Shown here: one piece after another, positions 35,845 through 46,988 of the stretch
How the letters are laid out: every line of letters starts with the position of its first letter
Numbering within the stretch: position 1 is the stretch's first letter
Source of the DNA: Glandiceps talaboti
Taxonomy: Eukaryota > Hemichordata > Enteropneusta > Spengelidae
NCBI RefSeq assembly: GCF_964340395.1
Contig: NC_135567.1
Span: 11,886,984 to 11,950,983, forward strand
DNA length: 64,000 nucleotides
Direction: 5' to 3'
Notes under the pieces: model-generated
Told to the model about the DNA's origin: nothing
Database searches by the model: none
The model's input: the letters and a program-made list of their open reading frames with translations, nothing else
Made by a program: the position numbers and the translations under genes

Positions 35845-36288
35845 TTCAATTCTGTTCTATTACGGTGAATTTCACAACACCGTACAGCTTTTCTGTTTGA
35901 TACAACCACGCAGAAACCAAAAAAGGAACTGGACATGCCACATTTCAATAGCAAGTTCGCATGCATTTTTTGCTACTTTCAGACTCATTGAAAATCTAAA
36001 TTTATTGTAACTTCATGCAGCATTCGGGCGCCAATGTTTTTCTTAGTATCAAACACTCGATGAAGGGCTCGTAAAATGTCTTTGGCCTTGTTGTCAACAT
36101 TTGATGTCTGTATGTATGTATGTATGTATGTATGTATGTATGTATGTATGTATGTATGTATGTATGTTGGCATGTGTAGTTCATTTCACTTAGACAAAAG
36201 AGTAGCATGTCCAGTTTCTAATTCATTTCTGTGTGGTTGTATCAAACAGAAAATATGTATGGTATTGTGGAATTCGTTGTACAAGAAG
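35845..36288. mobile_element. foldback element with TATG microsatellite, family FB-4
   Basis: The left arm contains CTGTTTGATACAACCACGCA and AACTGGACATGCCA. The right arm contains the inverse (AGCATGTCCAGTTTCT, TGTGTGGTTGTATCAAACAG). AATTCTG/GAATTCG outer parts are also roughly inverted. A (TATG)14 tract (36110-36167) lies in the loop. Confidence 0.6.
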
Positions 36289-38400
36289 CTTTGATCTAAA
36301 GACAAACTTGAACTTTTCGATTGCATACTTTAATCTTTGTCAACTCATTATTCAAAACACGTGACGGTACAGACCCGATAGGAGGTCATAGGTCACAGGT
36401 AACAATTTTCAATTTTATAATTATGTCAAAAGCTTAATATAATACATTGAATTACAATACAGATAAATCTATGAAATTATTCAATTTTGTTGGTAACGAA
36501 CGACACTTTTTAAAACATCCGGTACCATTTATATCTTTTTTTATTCAGCATGATGAATATATTACATAACGAAAAAGACTGAATTTCTGAACAGATTCAA
36601 ATTTGGCCTGATTACAAGACAAAGCACATTTACGTCAGCCTTTAGCCTACTAAGACAGAAAAAAACCACTTTAAGTAGTTTGACATTATGATGATATAAG
36701 CAATTGAATGGAGGTCAGTTTAATTATGTTCACTTTTCAGTTGGCCGGTGTGTTTGACCCCCCCCCCCCCCCCATTTAAAAAAAAAAGATTTCCAATATA
36801 TTCAAGTAACATTGTCTGGACTTGCATTATTTATACTATCTTGATTACTGGGTGATTATGTCTGAAAAACAACCGTCATTGCTATCAACTATATGGTTAA
36901 GCTACCACATCAAATAACAACAGTTGTATCTTAGTTGATAGCTTGGTTTCCACAGTAGTACATTGTTAGCTCGCTCTCAAACATTTCACGTAATTAGGTG
37001 AACTGTGAGCTGAAGTAGCAGAAAGGGGAACTTCACAGAAGCAACTAAATGTGTTGCCGAAACTAGACAATTCATTTAAATGATAATCAATATTGTTCAC
37101 TTCACTTCTCCAAAGTGGAGCTACAAAGTGTCAAGTACATAACTTATTTGCTCATTTTGAGTCCGCCAGTAGTGAGGTGACGTTCTTTCTTTCAGACACC
37201 TGCTAGAACTGTGACTGATGGTAACGAAAAACTGTGCGTAGCTGGTCCTTAGCTGTCCGATTACTAGAAATGCTGAATCTGGAATAAACAGAGTCTGACG
37301 TGGTAGGTAGGTATGTGATCGAATTTATGAATTTAACTAACATAATATATTTAATTTGGTAAGTTCAACGATATTATACAATGGTATAACTCGCCCCTTT
37401 TCAATCTTAATTGTTGGAGCTACGTACCAAAATGAAACGCACACAGACACACACAGACACAGACAGACAGACACACACACACACTCTCCATCATATAGCA
37501 ATCGACATACAGTAGGCGTCCACATGTCAACGTTATGGAGGATAATTATTTCTAATTAAATCCTTTATAAGTGCTCATCACAGTTCATTTTCATCGAACA
37601 TTAATGCTGCAATAGCTGTAACTTGACCGTTATTTACAACTATTTTATTGAACGCTTAACAGGTATTGAATAACCTTTAGGTAAACGTATTCAAGTAGCT
37701 GTACATATAATATGCTACCACAAATCCAATCAAATTATTTTTGGCTCCGTACCCTCAAATACGCACCCTTACACGATCACGAGTGCAACCTATCTCTGTA
37801 CTTTTATTATTAACATCTATATGTGTGATAATTCGTAGTTTAACAATGTCAGTGAATGTATATTTTGGTTTTCTGATCAAAACTATAGAAATCCAGTTAC
37901 ACCCAGTGTAACGTTAAGTTTGTGTGTATGATTTTCCTTTCCTCTAATAGGCTTACAAAATGTAACTGTATCTGCTGTCGATATTACAAGTTATGATAAT
38001 ATACACGTTGTCTTGTTTAGTTTCTCAACTTCAGCTCAAAATTGAATTTGAATTTGAAATGAAACTGGTGGGGCTCTGCATGGGTGACTTTTATCATTGC
38101 ATGTGCCTACAGGAAGGCCTTTCAAATACATGCAGATTAAGCGGCTATTTGTTTACAAATACCTGTGATTGTTCCATCAACAGTAACTATTTCTTATTTG
38201 TATTTTTTCTTTAATTTAAAGATAAACAATCAGAAATTAAAATTAATACAAATTTAAAAAAAAATAAATGAATAAAAAACGCCATGTTATCAAACGTAAT
38301 CCTAAAATAGCAATGCTAAGATAACAAATATAGTGACATACTGACTGAATTACTACATTTTGTCTTATTTTGAAGGTCATTCATTTGAAGAACTTGAGAA
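36289..38400. other. intergenic, upstream of gene F
   Basis: AT-rich sequence with a C run (36759-36773) and a CA/CAGA microsatellite (37438-37485). No conserved protein is seen. A 5' UTR and promoter of gene F should lie at the right end, but no diagnostic element was recognised. Confidence 0.45.
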
Positions 38401-38426
38401 GTGATCTGAGCTTCAGATAAAACAAA

Positions 38427-40829
38427 ATGGCGTCCAATTTCGATCTTTCCAAAGAACTTGAAACAACGCCCGAAAAGACTAACCATGCTCGCCTATGTCG
38501 TCTGCTCATCGAAGGTGGTACCAAAGCTTTGAAAGTGGTTTTCGATAACATCCACCCAGCACAAAACTTAGGATCTGCTCTGATGCAACAACAAAACCAA
38601 CGAGCACTCCAAAATTTAAAGAACAGAAAAGTGATAAACCAGAAACAATGGGGTGTATTGTATCCCAAGATGGGCAATGTGTCGTCTGCTGACTTCGATA
38701 TCACTCTGATCATGGTTTTGTTGAGGAATATCTGTAACCTGCGACAACCAAAAACTGGCTGGGACAATCAACCAAAGGCGACTGATCACAGCAAGGAGGC
38801 GGACCTCGCCCGAGTCAAGTTTTACCGAAATAAGTTATGTCATAGCCAAAAGGCTTTTATCAGCAACCAAAATTTCCATAACTATTGGGATGAAATTAGT
38901 GATGCGTTGGTTCGTCTTGGCGCCAAAAAAGAAGATGTGGAGAAGCTGAGAACGGATAGTATGGATAGTGAATTGGAGCAGAAGTACATTAACGATTTGA
39001 ATGGATGGGCAAAAGCAGAAGTGGAAGTGAGGCAACTACTACAACAAGTTCTCCATAAAATGGGACCAAGCGAGGATGGGGACAATTTTTGTAGTAATCA
39101 CAAGAAATCGCTACTTGAACTATTCTGTGAGACATGCAATCAACCCATATGTATGACGTGTACGATTGTCAAACACAAGGACCACACGCTGAAAGATCTC
39201 AAAGATGCAGCGCAAGAATTCCGGAACAAGGCGTCACGTGACAAACAGAAATTACAACTGAAGAAAGAAGAGGTACACATGAATAAGGAAGGGGTTATTG
39301 GATGTAAGGTTGCTATGGAGATGCAGTGTCAACAACAGGTACAACTTGTAGAGGAACTCGCAAAAGATGCAATAAAAAAGATCAAGATGGAGGAAAATAC
39401 TCTGGTATGTCAAATTAAAGAAGACTATGAAAAGCTCAATAAAAAACTTGACCGTGAAGTTAAGACATTGAAAGTCACAGAGGAGACAACAACTAACACA
39501 CTAGCAAACCTAGAGAACATTCTAGATAGGGTACATCCTGCGCAGTTGTTAGTAAAAAGCAAAGAAGTGTCAGATCACATCCAAAAGGTCATGTCCATGG
39601 AAACTAAGTTTCAAAACGAAGATGTAGCTGGTGTTCAGTTTTCACCTGTAATGTCTCATTTTCAAAATAAACTGGGGCAACTGCATGTTTCTGCTGTCAG
39701 ACGAAAATCTCCGAAAACCGCCGACTCTATTCGGGTAGGGGACAGTCTTGTGCTTGAGATAAATTCGAAGGCTTTCAAAAACCATGCATTGGAGGAAGGT
39801 AATCAGCTGACAGCTGAAGCCCTAACCATAGAAAATGGCGCCACGGTAGACCTTGATTTAGTGACGTCAGCTGGCAATCGTGATGTATACACAGTCACAT
39901 TTACTGGCCAGAAAGAAGGCAGACAGAAGATCTCTGTGAGGTACAAAGACCAGCATATTCAAGGCTCACCGATTGAGATTGAAGTGCTTTCGTGGAAGTT
40001 GTCACAAATATCCAGCGAAGCTGAAAACCGTAAACCAACAAAGGGTACACCTTGCTGTGTGACGATTGATCCTGATTCTAATATACTGTTTGGAGATAGA
40101 AACAACAGTAGAATTGTAGTCACAGACAAGGAAGGTAAATTGAAGAGAATAGTTTCCTTGGCTGACATCAGTGATTCGTTTGGGCCGTTTGATATTGCCA
40201 TATCTGCCAGTGGAGAGTATCTCCTGACCAACTCTGATCGAGACGACTGCATTAGCTGTCCAATAGTTGTATGCGATACTGATGGAAAATTCATCCGAGC
40301 TCTTGGTGAAGGGAGGCTGAAACGCCCCTATGGGATAGCTATTAATGGTAAAACCGACACCGTCTACGTCACAGATTTGGAATCGCATGCAGTACTTATC
40401 TTCAAATGCCAAAGTGGTCAATTTATCAAATCGTTTGGTAGAAAGGGGAGTACGAAAGGTCTATTCAGTTTCCCAAATAACATCGCTATTGACTCCCAAA
40501 GTCGAGTAATTGTTTCAGATAGTGGGAATCATCGCGTGCAGGTTTTCAGTCACGATGGTCGGTTTCTATTCGTGTTTGGTAAACTTGGTAAAAGAGATGG
40601 CCAGTTTGACTACCCCAGAGGCGTTGCTGTCGACCGATACAACAACATCTACGTGTGCGATGGCTTCCACAACAGAATCCAAATGTTTGATAGTATTGGT
40701 AGATTTATCAGACACATTGGGAACGGACAGGATGCCTTATCTCATCCAACAGCAATAGCCGTCACTAATGACAACCCTTGCCGTGTGGTTGTCACTGACA
40801 ACGAATACAGTGTCGTCAAAATTTTGTAA
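38427..40829 (+). CDS. HEPN / B-box / coiled-coil / filamin / NHL protein (TRIM2/3/71-like body), gene F
   Basis: A single-exon 800-aa frame with start context AAAATGG. Domains in order: residues 20-200, a DZIP3-like HEPN domain with the motif RNKLCH (Arg134 to His139, the R-x4-H pattern of HEPN ribonucleases); residues 222-256, a B-box type zinc finger (Cys222, His225, Cys234, Cys237, Cys242, Cys245, His250, His253); residues 260-390, a charged coiled coil; about 430-522, a filamin-type immunoglobulin repeat ending GSPIEIEV; about 540-800, NHL repeats (for example DGQFDYPRGVAVDRYNNIYV) forming a beta-propeller. There is no RING finger, so it should not be assumed to be an E3 ligase; the HEPN domain occupies that place. 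Known TRIM-NHL proteins bind RNA or act in ubiquitination. A role in RNA recognition or innate immunity is inferred. It is probably cytoplasmic and intact. Confidence 0.92.
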   Translation: MASNFDLSKELETTPEKTNHARLCRLLIEGGTKALKVVFDNIHPAQNLGSALMQQQNQRALQNLKNRKVINQKQWGVLYPKMGNVSSADFDITLIMVLLRNICNLRQPKTGWDNQPKATDHSKEADLARVKFYRNKLCHSQKAFISNQNFHNYWDEISDALVRLGAKKEDVEKLRTDSMDSELEQKYINDLNGWAKAEVEVRQLLQQVLHKMGPSEDGDNFCSNHKKSLLELFCETCNQPICMTCTIVKHKDHTLKDLKDAAQEFRNKASRDKQKLQLKKEEVHMNKEGVIGCKVAMEMQCQQQVQLVEELAKDAIKKIKMEENTLVCQIKEDYEKLNKKLDREVKTLKVTEETTTNTLANLENILDRVHPAQLLVKSKEVSDHIQKVMSMETKFQNEDVAGVQFSPVMSHFQNKLGQLHVSAVRRKSPKTADSIRVGDSLVLEINSKAFKNHALEEGNQLTAEALTIENGATVDLDLVTSAGNRDVYTVTFTGQKEGRQKISVRYKDQHIQGSPIEIEVLSWKLSQISSEAENRKPTKGTPCCVTIDPDSNILFGDRNNSRIVVTDKEGKLKRIVSLADISDSFGPFDIAISASGEYLLTNSDRDDCISCPIVVCDTDGKFIRALGEGRLKRPYGIAINGKTDTVYVTDLESHAVLIFKCQSGQFIKSFGRKGSTKGLFSFPNNIAIDSQSRVIVSDSGNHRVQVFSHDGRFLFVFGKLGKRDGQFDYPRGVAVDRYNNIYVCDGFHNRIQMFDSIGRFIRHIGNGQDALSHPTAIAVTNDNPCRVVVTDNEYSVVKIL

Positions 40830-41320
40830 ACAGTCTGACGTCAGAAGACAAACTTGATTTATCGGTATACTGTGTACAGACAGAATATCTTATCTCACCC
40901 AAAAGCGATAGCTGTTACTAATGACAACCCCTGTCGAGTGGTTGTTGCTGACAACGAATGCAGTGCCATCAACATTTTGTAAACAGTCTGACGTCAGAAA
41001 ACCAACTTGGTTTATCAGGTATACTTGGAACAGACAGGATATCTTATCGATCTCATATCACCCACCAGCGATAGCCGCCATCACTAATGACAACCCCTGT
41101 CGAGTGGTTGTACCTGACGGCGAATAGAGTGTCGTCAGAATTTTAATTTTTAAAACGTCTGACGTCAGAAGACCCACTTGTTTTATCAGGGACACTGAAA
41201 CAGACTGGCTCAATCATCAACCATAGCCGCCGTGTGCTTGCTGCTGACACCGCATATAGTGTCGTCAAAATTTTGTAAACGGTATGACGTCAGAAAACCA
41301 ACTCGACGGAAATTGCAGTA
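40720..41320 (+). repeat. decayed tandem copies of the 3' end of gene F
   Basis: The last NHL segment, the stop codon and about 50 bp of 3' UTR are repeated: ACTAATGACAACCC occurs at about 40765, 40917 and 41084, and GTCTGACGTCAGAA follows the stop in units 1-3 with a degraded fourth unit near 41204-41310. The period is about 153-178 bp. Later copies are partly out of frame. Confidence 0.85.
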
Positions 41321-42875
41321 CTTCTGTTTTTCACCCTTAAATACAACCTCATGTTAACACTTTGAGCACTATATGAGCTTTGTTCTACAATTTATAAAAC
41401 AGAAGGTAGCAGAAGGGTGAAATCTTGTAAAATTTGCAAGATTTAAAAACATTGTACGACAAATCTAAAATTACGTTCAAAGATATAGGTCCTTCCCTCC
41501 TATACTGATGTAATGTCAACTTGTGTCTAAAATTGGTGCTATATTGAGTTAATATTAAACGCCAGACATAGGAATATCAAGTCGTAAGATACAGTTATCA
41601 AAGTTGTCTAATTTAATGTACGAAATACGACATTTTGGATCGTACCATTTGTAACAGAGTGGGTTTTTTCTTCAAAATTAGCGTAACTTTCCATACGTTG
41701 TACGCTTCTGTCTGGGAGAACCCGGGTAAACTACCCGGGGAGTAGCTTGGTATCTACTGATTACTTACTTAAAACTCGCAAGGAACTTAGGTGGATTTTT
41801 TAAATTACTCTACCTGTAGACTTACAGATACGTATGTGGTGTCGCTAAGCCCTTACCACGCTTCTCTTAGAGTGAGTGCTGACTGATAGGGCGGCACAAT
41901 ACAGACTATAACTCATGTAGTCAAAACATAGCAATATCATATTTGATTGAGTACCGCTGTCTAGAGACATGTTTGATAACTAAGAAAGGTAAGAGATGAT
42001 GCATATGAAAACATGTGGAAATTGCCATTGTTGTATTTTCATCCCATTTATACTGTCAAAGAGAAATTAATATTACTGAAATTCCCTACAAATAGAATAT
42101 ATTAAGGCTCAGCGTATACGGTATTGCTTTGCTAAGGCCAAATATAGATATATGTGTTTCCGAAAACCCGACCTACCCTAGTTTAAGTCCTCGAACCTAA
42201 ACATGTTTTGCATGGAAAAGGTAAATTGGTAATAACTTACTTTTTTGTTTCCGTGTACACTTTCACGCCTTTGCCTCATCTGTTGTCACTTTTTGCAAAA
42301 AATCATACTCCAGAGAGAAACCAGGTCTTTTTAGACTATAACAGTACAGTCTGCATAACGTGTTCGTCTACTTATAAGTGTCTTCATTTACTTCTTTTAC
42401 ACCTCATCAAACTCTCACAGAACAGAGGTATTCTAACCAACGAGTATCTTGGGGTCGAACTAATTGTTAAAAAATTGAAGTAAAATGGAATTCCGACCTA
42501 GCTAGCTACCCTACTTTCTGAAGTCATGGTTTCGGAAACAAACATTCCTTTATGTTGCCTAAGTAAAAGTAATTCAAATAACGAACGTTTGTTGTTTGCA
42601 GATAAAGTTTGTAAGAATTAGTAACTTCTTTAGTACATTTAAATCTTTTAGTTTCATTGTATATTTTAAAGGATGTTATACAAGAGACTTAATGCAATAT
42701 TAAAATGTGGGGTCCAACATTTTTTTTTTGCTTTTATTTCATTTTCTTCTTCTGAGTATTGTAATCAGTAATCATCTGTAAAGTAGGCTTTATTCGTCAA
42801 AACTGCAATGATTGGTCATTATATATGCATAATATCGGTGTGAAAATATTAATTAGCATATGAGTAGATGTATAT
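41321..42875. other. intergenic, nothing recognised
   Basis: AT-rich sequence with short random frames; a CCCGGGTAAACTACCCGGG palindrome lies near 41722. No gene is supported. Confidence 0.45.
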
Positions 42876-43235
42876 ACAACTTCTGACATCAGACCATAGA
42901 CGAAGGGAACCTGTTACAAATGTGGAAAGTAAACAACTGAATTGGATTAGTAACATTTGGCACATCATGTTGGAAGCACAGAGGCTTGTATATACATTCT
43001 ATCATTGATAAGAACAGTTTTATGGCCACTTTACATAATAGTTACGTTCACAAACAAATTTCCAATTCCCCTGGCATTTTATGTACACATAAAGAGGCCA
43101 TAAATCTGTTCTTATCAAACCATGGTGTGTAATATAAGTCTCTGTACTCCCAACATATTGTGCCGGCTGTTATTAATTCAATTCAGTTGTTTACTTTCCC
43201 CGTCTGTTCGTCCACGGTCTGATGTCGACGGTTGT
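42876..43235. mobile_element. palindromic foldback MITE, family FB-2, copy 1
   Basis: The ends CAACTTCTGACATCAGACCAT and ATGGTC-like GGTCTGATGTCGACGGTTG are inverted. Inner pairs include GGAAAGTAAACAACTGAATT with AATTCAGTTGTTTACTTTCC and GATAAGAACAGTTTTATGGCC with GGCCATAAATCTGTTCTTATC. TA flanks both ends. Confidence 0.8.
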
Positions 43236-43605
43236 AATTACTCAATCAACAAATAAAACCTGGAAGTCATGTTCTATATCATTCAAAGGGTGCCAACTAA
43301 CTTCCTGTTTCTTGCCAATGTACGATGTGGGGTCAATGTAGAATGTGGGGTCAATGTACGATGTCGGGTCAATGTATGATGTTTCTTGCCAATGTACGAC
43401 GTGGGGTAGGAGTTACATATATTTTCAATTATTGAGTACAGAAAATTATATTTTGTGACATGAACTTTTACGTTTATAGCTATTTTCCAAATGTATCACT
43501 TATTTTCTATTAATTTTCAACTTTTGTTTTCGGTAGAAGCATAGCAAGGATTTTCAAATGGAGATTGATCTGTGTTAGTAAACCACAGTATAGAATGTAA
43601 CTTTT
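43236..43605. other. intergenic, local tandem repeat
   Basis: CCAATGTACGATGTGGGGTC-like units (about 20 bp) are repeated four to five times at about 43314-43408; otherwise nothing is recognised. Confidence 0.55.
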
Positions 43606-43848
43606 GTTCCAAACACAAACACAAACACACACACAAACACAAACACACAAACAAACAAACAAACAAACACAAACACACACACAAACAAACACAAACACCA
43701 ACACAACCACAAACAAACACAAACACACATACATACAAACAAACACACACACAAACAAACAAACAAACAAACACAAACAAACAAACACAAACACACACAC
43801 AAACAAACAAACAAACAAACAAACAAACAAACACAAACACAAACACTA
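43606..43848. repeat. (CAAA)n/(CACA)n compound microsatellite
   Basis: About 240 bp of ACAA and ACAC units. Long frames of NKQT or CLFV repeats are artefacts. Confidence 0.97.
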
Positions 43849-44333
43849 TAAAATCAAGGGTCAGGGGTCAATCTGTTGACAAACACTAAAGTGTGCAGTT
43901 TGTAAAATTTTCAATTTTGTGTTTGTGATCAAACGGTCAATTCCACACTGTAGCAATGGAGGTTATAAATTCGATTTATCTGTATTGTATTAGCTAATTA
44001 GAACTATATTCCGATTCTCAGTTAGAAAATAAACGATTGCAGTCATTGAAATCATCAAGTCCATGTGTGATGTTTTCATTAGAAGCCAGTTTCTACCGCA
44101 GTGTCAAAGAATAGCAATGCGTATCAGTGTTCAATGTGATTGGGCAAAGGATCCTGCTGTGTTTATTGTGTCTCTGTTATTGTTAGTCTAGAGTTGAAAT
44201 GTGCCTAGCTCTGTGTTAAAAATGGAATATCCCACGAGTGACGTGTAACACCAAGCCGACATTTTAGCTATAATATTCAAATGTGGGGTCAAGCTTAAGT
44301 GTTTTCTTTTCCTAATATGGCGTAAGGGATACT

Positions 44334-44654
44334 TACAACGATCTTCTACCAACTGTATCTCTAAGTCTGTCTCAAACTGTGCTAAAACTAACTACTTTCA
44401 GCAAGTTTCTATATTGATCACAGTGTAATCTTTCACTCCCTGATCTGTAAACAAATTGTTGATAAGACCATGGCTGGCTTGTCACTCCACAGATAGAGTC
44501 GCTCACTTCACTCAGGTGGTAAACAAAATCTACTAGTCAAACAACAAGGTGTGAAAGGTTTATACGCTGTGATCAATAGAGAATCTTGCTGCTAGTAGGT
44601 AGTTTTAGCACAGCTTGAGACAGGCAAAGATATAGTTGGTAGACGATCATTTTA
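44334..44654. mobile_element. palindromic foldback element, family FB-3
   Basis: GATCTTCTACCAACTGTATC, CTGTGCTAAAACTAACTAC and TTGATCACAG on the left arm recur inverted on the right arm (CTGTGATCAA, GTAGGTAGTTTTAGCACAG, GATATAGTTGGTAGACGATC). The loop holds GGCTGGCTTGTCACTCCACAG. Confidence 0.75.
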
Positions 44655-44669
44655 ACACCTTTATCAAGG

Positions 44670-45045
44670 CTGAGCTTCCTACTCGAATAATCAACATGAA
44701 ACAACATAATCATACTAAGCCCTTGTTTGTAACTCAATACATTGCAAAGTCATAATAAATATCGAAAATGTACAGAGTTACAAACGCAGACTTGGTCGAG
44801 ACTACAAACACACACTTGGTTGTAGTCTCAGCTACCCATCCTCTCGCCTCCTCCTACGAGACCACGCCAAAAGTCTAGGTGGACTCGTAGAAGAGCCCCC
44901 AGCGGTGAGAGTCTGGGTTACCGAGACTAACTTGGTCGATGTTGTTTCACATTGATTTTTCAAGTAGGAAGCCATGATAAAATTGTTTCATAAATTAAAA
45001 ATCAAAAATAAATACCAAATTCTCATCCATAAGCTTATGGCCACT
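44670..45045. mobile_element. TTAA-type MITE carrying a nested T110 element
   Basis: GCTTCCTACTCGAATAATCA, CCCTTGTTTGTAACTCAATA and, after the insertion, CAAGTAGGAAGCCATGATAA and CTTATGGCCACTAA are MITE landmarks. The copy is interrupted at 44824-44932. Confidence 0.7.
44824..44932. mobile_element. T110 family element, best-preserved copy
   Basis: The ends TAGTCTCAGCTACCCATCCT and (inverted) TAGTCTCGGTAACCCAGACT differ at a few bases. ACTTGGTTG and ACTTGGTCG flank it, compatible with an 8-9 bp target duplication, as in hAT-type elements. Confidence 0.7.
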
Positions 45046-45165
45046 AATTCATCGTGACTAACTTGAAAAAAAAAGAGGAAAAATATAAAAATATACAATT
45101 TCATTAATTCCGTGGGTGCTATGAGACGCTTTTTACAGGTAGATATCATCGTCATGAATCACACC

Positions 45166-45250
45166 CCCTTTTACGGCACCGACCCCCTCCCCCTTATTTC
45201 GTAGTGTCGTGTCGACTGAAGAAATGACAGCTCTGGTTTGCGACAGTGGG
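45166..45250. mobile_element. about 90-bp small element, family S90
   Basis: TTTTACGGCACCGACC, GTAGTGTCGTGTCGACTG and GAAATGACAGCTCTGGTTTGCGA match copies at 47056-47150 and 53349-53432. Confidence 0.55.
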
Positions 45251-45764
45251 TAGATTTAGGCTGTAACATTGTGGCGATAATTTGTCCACATGTAAAAATT
45301 TGCCTCCGAATTGAACTGGATGTTTCAAAACTGTAGACTTTCAAATTTTGTACGTTGCGAAAACTTGAAATATGGTCGTTTTTATCATGTATAGCATGTT
45401 CAAAGTGCGGATATAAAGGGCGCCATCTATCAGTTATGGTAGCTTTTCTTGCTCTGAAAACGTATGACCTTTGACCAAAACATGATCTACTGAACGTTGG
45501 ACGACGCGATGTATGATGTTGAATTTGAAATGTTATGGTACGTAAATCTGAACTCAAACTTACGTTCGATAAAGGTGTAGAAAACAACCGATTGTTGACA
45601 TTCGGAGATTTCCACCTATAGCTACCTACGGTGTACGTGTAAGCTTTAGCCAAGACACCAATTTCCAGAGCGACCTGAACGAACTGAGTCCAGATTCGAC
45701 AAGCCAGTGGAGTAGTTACTAAGACTCGACGATTGTTTACACAGTGTATGTACAGTAAGTACAT
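45171..45764 (-). CDS. uncharacterised 197-codon open frame, doubtful
   Basis: An uninterrupted frame on the minus strand with no recognisable domain; it is basic and rich in Arg, Ser and Thr. Its C-terminal part overlaps a small repeat (S90), which argues against a real protein. The area may instead be an upstream exon or promoter of gene G, since it is slightly richer in CpG. Confidence 0.2.
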   Translation of the reverse strand: MYLLYIHCVNNRRVLVTTPLACRIWTQFVQVALEIGVLAKAYTYTVGSYRWKSPNVNNRLFSTPLSNVSLSSDLRTITFQIQHHTSRRPTFSRSCFGQRSYVFRARKATITDRWRPLYPHFEHAIHDKNDHISSFRNVQNLKVYSFETSSSIRRQIFTCGQIIATMLQPKSTHCRKPELSFLQSTRHYEIRGRGSVP

Positions 45765-45908
45765 TCATATCATTTTATAACAGTATTTTAAACCAAATCA
45801 GTACGACTTATACGTGTATTTAAAGGTGTAACTTCGTAATTTGGGGAGACTTTCCCATATTATTCTCCGCAGAGCCTCCTTTGCGTTTAGGGAGACAACA
45901 TTTTTTGT

Positions 45909-45918
45909 GCGCATGCGT
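45909..45918. promoter_or_regulatory. NRF1-like site upstream of gene G
   Basis: GCGCATGCGT in a CpG-richer stretch about 1.6 kb before the coding exon of G. The first exon of G was not located, so the link is tentative. Confidence 0.35.
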
Positions 45919-46499
45919 TGAATTTCTTGTTCTGATTTATATGAATACAACGTAAACAACTGTTTTATGCACCAAAACCAGCGTTAAAATAGTCGAATCT
46001 TTTAGGTGTAAATGGCGAAAATTATTGTCAAAATGTTGTCGAAAATGCTAAACACGTATTTATGGGGACATCAACCAGTATTTTATGTAAAGTTTACAAA
46101 TGCTTGGGATATGTATGTACCACCGTATACTCCTAACCACTAACTGCAGATGTGGAATTTTTTTATCTAATAATCTAAGAAATATTCATTAAAAATTGGC
46201 CTAATAAAAAAAATTGTGTGGTTTCGGTTACACTCAATAGAATAGGTGGGATAGGTAGATTTTTTACTTTTATTTTATTATATTTTTTGTTCATGTGTGA
46301 GTGTCTAGTTCAGGTTTTCCATAGTTTCCCAAATGGTCTCTGTGGTATTGATTTCTTCCTATCAGATGTACAGTCATTACAGATTGGAAGAACAGTTTTA
46401 GAGTGTCTTTTTAAGGTGATGGCAGTTTCCTCATCCACTATTTCTTGTGAGACTTCACAATATTTGTGATTTTATAAAAACAAATTTGAATGCGTAAAA

Positions 46500-46880
46500 A
46501 AAAGTTTAGGACCCTCAGTAACAGAGAGGGTGAAATCTGGTAAAATTTACAGTTTCCTGTCATTCAATGTTTTTACTAAGGTTTTAGGACCCTCAGTAAC
46601 AGAGAGGGTGAAATCTGGTAAAATTTTCAGTTTCCTATACATTCAGTGTTTTTACTAAGGTTTTAGAATCCTGATAACGGAGAGGGTGAAATCTGGTAAA
46701 ATTTACATTTTTCTGTTTATTCAATTCCATATTGAAAAATTGTTTTAGAATCCTGGTAACAGATAGGGGGGGGAATCTGGTAAAATTTACAGTTTCCTAA
46801 ATGCATTCCGATTTGTTAGGTAACTTTTAGAACTGAAGAAGTAACAGCGAAGATAAAATCTGGTACAATTTACATCTATA
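46500..46880. repeat. tandem repeat, about 95-bp unit, four to five diverged copies
   Basis: GAGGGTGAAATCTGGTAAAATT recurs at about 46525, 46605, 46680, 46765 (GGGGGGGAATCTGG) and, weaker, 46850, each followed by TTACAGTTTCCT-like sequence. Confidence 0.8.
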
Positions 46881-46988
46881 TCCTGTAACTTGTGTAATGT
46901 GTAATAATAGTGAGGGGGGGGGGGGTGAAATACATGGGGAAATCAAGTCTTGTTTTGAAACTGATCTCGTACATTTATTTCAATTTAA

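Noticed and set aside
38427-40829. Calling gene F a RING-type TRIM ubiquitin ligase
   Set aside because: No RING cysteine pattern exists before the B-box; the N-terminus is a HEPN-type helical domain.
43510-43889. Cys/Val/Phe-rich and Asn/Lys/Gln/Thr-rich frames
   Set aside because: Compound CAAA/CACA microsatellite.
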